Shown here: positions 60,682 to 64,000 of the stretch, piece by piece
How positions within the stretch are numbered: position 1 is the stretch's first letter
Layout of the letters: each line of letters opens with the position of its first letter
From: Paraburkholderia phenazinium
Lineage (GTDB): Bacteria; Pseudomonadota; Gammaproteobacteria; Burkholderiales; Burkholderiaceae
Direction: 5' to 3'
Assembly (NCBI RefSeq): GCF_900100735.1
Contig: NZ_FNCJ01000028.1
Location: 1-64,000, forward strand
DNA: 64,000 nt
Translations under genes and position numbers: made by a program
Notes under the pieces: generated by a model
What the model saw: only the letters and a program-made list of their open reading frames with translations
The model's database searches: none
What the model was told of the DNA's origin: nothing

Positions 60682-62271
60682 ATGTCTGATTCAATTGCTC
60701 ACAGCGCCTCGCGAGCTGCTACCGTGCTGGCCGCAGTCTGCGTCGCGGCGGTGATTCTGCCGCTCAGTTTCTCGGCCGGGGCCATCGCCACGCCGGCGAT
60801 CGGCCGCGCGCTGGGCGGCGGCCCGGTGGCGCTCAACTGGATAACCAACGCCTTCATGCTCGCCTTCGGCAGTTGCCTGATGGCTGCCGGCACGCTGGCC
60901 GACCGCTTCGGCCGCCGCCGGGTGTTCCTCGCCGGGGTGAGCGTGTTCTCACTGATGTCGATGCTGCTTGCCCTCGCACCTGGCACCGTCTGGGTCGACC
61001 TGCTGCGCGCGGCGCAAGGCGTCGGCGCCGCTGCCGCACTGGCGGGCGGCTCGGCGGCGTTGGCGCAGGAGTTCGACGGTCACGCCCGGACCCGCGCCTT
61101 CAGCCTGCTGGGCACCACCTTCGGTGTCGGTCTTGCATTCGGCCCGGTGCTGGCCGGCGGTCTGATCGAACTGTTCGGCTGGCGCGCGGTGTTTGTCTCG
61201 ACCGCATTGCTCGGCGCGCTGGCGCTGCTGCTGGCGGCGCCCGGCATGCCGGAGACGCGCGACCCGCACGCAGCCGCCGTCGATTGGCCCGGCATGGCGA
61301 GCTTCACGGCGGCGCTCGGCCTCTTCACGGTCGCGATTCTGGAAGCGCCCGATCTCGGCTGGGGCGATCCGGTGATCGGAGCGCTGTTGGCGGCCGCCGC
61401 CGTCGCGCTCGTCGCCTTCGCACTGATTGAGCGGCGCAGCGCGCGGCCGATGCTCGATCTCTCGCTGTTTCGCTACCGTCGCTTTGTCGGCGTGCAACTG
61501 CTGCCGATTGCGACCTGCTACTGCTTCGTGGTGCTGCTCGTGATCTTGCCGATCCGCTTTGTCGGCATCGAGGGGTATGCGCCGCTCAATGCCGGTCTGA
61601 TGATGATTGCGCTCTCGGCGCCGATGCTCTTCATGCCCATGCTCGCCGTGCGTCTGACCCGGCACGCCTCGCCTGGGCTGATCTCCAGCCTCGGCCTGCT
61701 GATCGCGGCAGCCGGCTTGCTTTGGCTAGGGGGCGTGCCGGTGGGTGCAGAACCTGTCGCACTGCTGGTGCCGATGGCGGTGATCGGGATTGGCACCGGC
61801 TTGCCGTGGGGCTTGATGGATGGCCTGTCGGTCAGCGTCGTGCCGAAGGAGCGTGCCGGCATGGCAACCGGTATCTTCAGCACGACCCGTGTGGCGGGCG
61901 AGGGGCTCGCACTGGCGATGGTCAGCGCGGCGCTGGCCGGTTTTGCGGCAGCGGGTCTGGCGCCGCTTGCCGCCACGCTTGCGCGTTTCGCGCCAGGCGC
62001 GATGGCGGGCGCGAGCGGTTCGCTGCGCACGCCGATCGATCTGGCCGCGCAGCGGCTCGCCACCGGCGACCTCAGCGGCGCCGCGGCGATATTGCCAGGT
62101 GTCCCGCTGGTGTTGCTCCGGCAGCACTACGCAGACGCGTTTCATCTGCTGACGTACGGCTTGGCGGCCATCACCGTGTTGGCTGCGCTCGCGACACTGC
62201 GCTATCTAGGTGTGGGCGAGCGCCAGTCGACCCCGGTCGCCAGCGCTACGGCCTGCGACGACGCGAGTTGA
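60682..62271 (+). CDS. MFS transporter, DHA2 (14-helix) type
   Basis: 529-residue drug:H+ antiporter-2 permease: LNWITNAFMLAFGSCLMAAGTLADRFGRRRVFLAG, GVGAAAALAGGSAAL and about 14 hydrophobic helices. The start at 60682 has AAGGA eight bases upstream; the open frame to 60637 has no site. Probably controlled by the divergent LysR at 59613 and exports a toxic compound. Confidence 0.9.
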   Translation: MSDSIAHSASRAATVLAAVCVAAVILPLSFSAGAIATPAIGRALGGGPVALNWITNAFMLAFGSCLMAAGTLADRFGRRRVFLAGVSVFSLMSMLLALAPGTVWVDLLRAAQGVGAAAALAGGSAALAQEFDGHARTRAFSLLGTTFGVGLAFGPVLAGGLIELFGWRAVFVSTALLGALALLLAAPGMPETRDPHAAAVDWPGMASFTAALGLFTVAILEAPDLGWGDPVIGALLAAAAVALVAFALIERRSARPMLDLSLFRYRRFVGVQLLPIATCYCFVVLLVILPIRFVGIEGYAPLNAGLMMIALSAPMLFMPMLAVRLTRHASPGLISSLGLLIAAAGLLWLGGVPVGAEPVALLVPMAVIGIGTGLPWGLMDGLSVSVVPKERAGMATGIFSTTRVAGEGLALAMVSAALAGFAAAGLAPLAATLARFAPGAMAGASGSLRTPIDLAAQRLATGDLSGAAAILPGVPLVLLRQHYADAFHLLTYGLAAITVLAALATLRYLGVGERQSTPVASATACDDAS

Positions 62272-62349
62272 TCGCTGTATGGCGTAAGCGCCGCATCCGT
62301 TCCGCGTCTGCCTGCGTATAAGCGGGTATCGCCATCGAACGAGAACGTC

Positions 62350-62585
62350 ATGCCGCCTGTCGTCGCCGCCGTGATTGCGTTGATCGGACTCGTCCTCGTG
62401 TTTTCCGCCGTCTGGGTGTGGCAACTGAAATCGGCAAACGCGGGCATGGTCGATCCGGTCTGGGCGTATTCGCTCGGTGGCCTCGTTTGGGGCGTGCGTC
62501 TTGGGACGCATCTGTGGCGGCGTTGTTCGCCTATGCGAACGGCAACGAGTGGGGGGTTGGGCACTATCGCTTTGAGAAGCGTTAG
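62350..62585 (+). pseudogene. Remnant of a DUF1295-like membrane enzyme gene
   Basis: The first 57 codons give an N-terminal helix and NAGMVDPVWAYSLGGL, then GVRLGTHLWRR, which resemble the start and the post-helix segment of DUF1295 (steroid-reductase-like) proteins with the intervening helix missing. After LWRR the likely continuation (YRFEKR) is in a different frame and stops at 62585. About 70 of the usual 250 residues remain, so this is a decayed fragment. Confidence 0.5.
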
Positions 62586-62619
62586 TCTCTGGCGACCCTA
62601 CCCTACCCGGGGCGGGCGG

Positions 62620-63543
62620 CTAGCGCTGTTGCGCCTGGGCGAATTCAATCACCGTCTGAGCAAAGCGCGTCGCGGCTGGATTGCCGGAATCGCGGTGCGT
62701 GACCAGATGCAGCGGTGCGGTGATCGCAGCCTCACTATCGATCGGGCAATACACCACGCTTTCCTGCTGGTAGCGCTGCATCGACGCCGGCACCAGCGTC
62801 ACGCCGGTGCCGGCCGCCACCAGATTGATCGCGCTCAACATGCGCGGCACCTCGCTAGCGACACGCGGTTTGAAGCCGGCCGCTTCGCAGGCGTCGATGA
62901 AATCAGCGTACATGCCACGCGCGCCGGGACGGCGCACAAAAATAAACGCTTCGTCGGCCAGTGCATCGAGCGCGACCGGACGCATCCGGCCTGACTTGCT
63001 GCGCCCCTTCAGCAGACGATGTCCCACCGGCAGCACCAGCACCATGCTCTCCTCCAGCAGCAGATCGAAGCGCAGTTCCTCGGGTGTGTCGCTCGGCTTG
63101 CGCAGGATAGCGGCGTCGATGCGGCCGCTCACCATCCGCTCGATAATCTCTGCGGCGTTGATTTCGTTGAGATCGATGGCGATGTCCGGGCAGGCCTCAC
63201 GGAACGCGCGGATCGCGGCCGGCGCGAGCGGATGAAACGCCGATGAGCTGGTCAGCGCGATCCGCACCGAGCCGATCCGGCCGTCCGCGATGCCTTTGCC
63301 TTTCGCGACGGCCTGGTCGAGCGCCTGCAGGACGGCGCGCGCATCGTCGGCAAAGGACGCGCCGGCCGAGGTTAATTCGACGCCGCGCGCTACCCGAGTG
63401 AACAGCGCGAAGCCGATTTCACTTTCGAGCGCCTGAATCTGCTGCGACAGCGGCGGTTGCTGAATATGCAGCTTCGCGGCGGCGCGGGTGAACTGCCGCT
63501 CGTCGGCCACTGCCAGGAAGTAACGCAGATGCCGCAATTCCAT
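62620..63543 (-). CDS. LysR-family transcriptional regulator (BenM/CatM-like)
   Basis: 307 residues: MELRHLRYFLAVADERQFTRAAAKLHIQQPPLSQQIQALESEIGFALFTR is the family's helix-turn-helix. The effector domain has LTSSSAFHPLAPAAIRAFREACPDIAIDL and AGTGVTLVP. This subgroup often controls uptake or use of aromatic or organic acids. It is divergent from the MHS symporter 166 bp away, its probable target. Confidence 0.92.
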   Translation of the reverse strand: MELRHLRYFLAVADERQFTRAAAKLHIQQPPLSQQIQALESEIGFALFTRVARGVELTSAGASFADDARAVLQALDQAVAKGKGIADGRIGSVRIALTSSSAFHPLAPAAIRAFREACPDIAIDLNEINAAEIIERMVSGRIDAAILRKPSDTPEELRFDLLLEESMVLVLPVGHRLLKGRSKSGRMRPVALDALADEAFIFVRRPGARGMYADFIDACEAAGFKPRVASEVPRMLSAINLVAAGTGVTLVPASMQRYQQESVVYCPIDSEAAITAPLHLVTHRDSGNPAATRFAQTVIEFAQAQQR

Positions 63544-63662
63544 CGCAATGCCTCATATATGTGAAACGTATGGCAGGGTCGTTTGATCGGTATTTTACAT
63601 TTACCGCGATCGACCGTACGCTTGAGGCATAAACAAGACGTTTCGCAACCATGTTGCATGGG

Positions 63663-63693
63663 ACCGGAGTAAGTGCTTCGCACCCACTCCGGT
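63663..63693 (+). promoter_or_regulatory. 5'-leader stem-loop of the MHS symporter gene
   Basis: ACCGGAGT pairs with ACTCCGGT, and inside, GTGC pairs with GCAC around TTC, giving one long stem with a 2x2 internal loop. It ends eight bases before GGAGA, the ribosome-binding site at 63701. It could influence translation start or act as a regulator site in the divergent gap. Confidence 0.5.
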
Positions 63694-63708
63694 CGACATA
63701 GGAGACCC

Positions 63709-64000
63709 ATGGACTCGATGCTTTCCGCCGCGCAGTCACCCGCGCATCCCACCTCCATGCCGGCGGCCTCGCAGGTGCGGCGGGCCGTGATCGCCTCGGT
63801 GATCGGCAACGGTCTCGAGTGGTTCGACTTTCTCATCTACGGCTACTTCGCCAAGACCATCTCGCATGTGTTCTTTCCGGTGGGCAACGCGTTTCTGTCC
63901 ACGGTGCTGACGCTCGCGACTTTTGCGATTGGCTTCGTCGTCAGGCCGCTCGGCGGTATTGTGCTGGGCGCCTACGCCGACCGCGTGGGGCGGCGGCGCG
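63709..64000 (+). CDS. MHS-family MFS symporter, 5' part (cut by window end)
   Basis: The first 97 codons of a metabolite:H+ symporter. SVIGNGLEWFDFLIYGYFAKTISHVFFP and FAIGFVVRPLGGIVLGAYADRVGRRR are hallmark MHS sequences (helix 1 and the loop between helices 2 and 3). The start MDSMLSAAQ at 63709 has GGAGA upstream. The substrate is likely an organic acid, regulated by the divergent LysR. Confidence 0.88.
   Translation, partial: MDSMLSAAQSPAHPTSMPAASQVRRAVIASVIGNGLEWFDFLIYGYFAKTISHVFFPVGNAFLSTVLTLATFAIGFVVRPLGGIVLGAYADRVGRRR

Noticed and set aside
1..64000. CRISPR array, tRNA or rRNA genes, insertion sequences, replication origin
   Set aside because: No regularly spaced repeats, no cloverleaf or rRNA sequence, no transposase or integrase, and no DnaA-box cluster were seen by eye.

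Overview
The window is high-GC, densely coded DNA typical of a Burkholderiales chromosome. It is most likely Paraburkholderia: hopanoid genes sit beside ispH, there is an HpnH-type radical SAM enzyme, many LysR/IclR/AraC regulators, and a 14-bp-arm palindrome at 145-176 of the kind scattered between Paraburkholderia genes. The genus is an inference; no rRNA, tRNA, CRISPR array or replication origin is visible.

Layout. 386-6.7 kb: hopanoid/isoprenoid genes (hpnH, ispH, hpnC-like, hpnB, hpnA) around an Ala-rich unknown. 6.9-17.4 kb: mixed housekeeping and stress genes (acylphosphatase, egtD, RarD-like permease, DUF962, Crp/Fnr regulator, glycosyltransferase, secreted nuclease with a small overlapping partner, and a rubrerythrin / Fe-S oxidoreductase / DUF3501 set). 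17.4-18.5 kb: a lone 345-residue protein with a MazF/PemK-like segment. 18.6-27.2 kb: a seven-gene minus-strand operon (unknown 276-residue protein, homocysteine methyltransferase, SAM methyltransferase, short AhcY, Cys/Met-metabolism PLP enzyme, SufS-like desulfurase, MFS exporter) divergent from an orphan LuxR regulator. The gap between them holds a perfect CTG-N10-CAG lux-box-like dyad. This is the best candidate for an undescribed biosynthetic system.

27.3-31.2 kb: dienelactone hydrolase with a GlxA-type AraC regulator, and a DeoR regulator with an MFS permease. 31.2-36.2 kb: an eroded accessory patch with a LysR regulator, truncated azoreductase, SnoaL-like protein, methyltransferase and SDR. 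It also holds four copies of a 48-bp operator-like element, a ten-codon fossil of a second LysR gene, a broken second SnoaL gene and the tail of a chemoreceptor gene. 36.7-39.2 kb: a DUF4410 protein and a lipoprotein acid phosphatase.

39.4-55.4 kb: a large aromatic-catabolism locus. An IclR regulator and a porin face a plus-strand operon encoding a three-component Rieske oxygenase (ferredoxin, terminal oxygenase, FAD reductase), two SDRs, a cupin, an alpha/beta hydrolase, a second IclR, a ThDP decarboxylase-type enzyme, an L-aspartate-dehydrogenase-like protein, an aldehyde dehydrogenase, a type I extradiol dioxygenase and an MFS importer. The gene set implies ring hydroxylation, rearomatisation, extradiol cleavage, hydrolysis and aldehyde/keto-acid processing of a substrate that the sequence does not reveal. 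55.5-64 kb: GNAT, MocR regulator, DUF3562, a DMT permease with a His-rich tail, two LysR regulators each divergent from a transporter, a DUF1295 remnant, and the start of an MHS-family symporter cut by the window edge.
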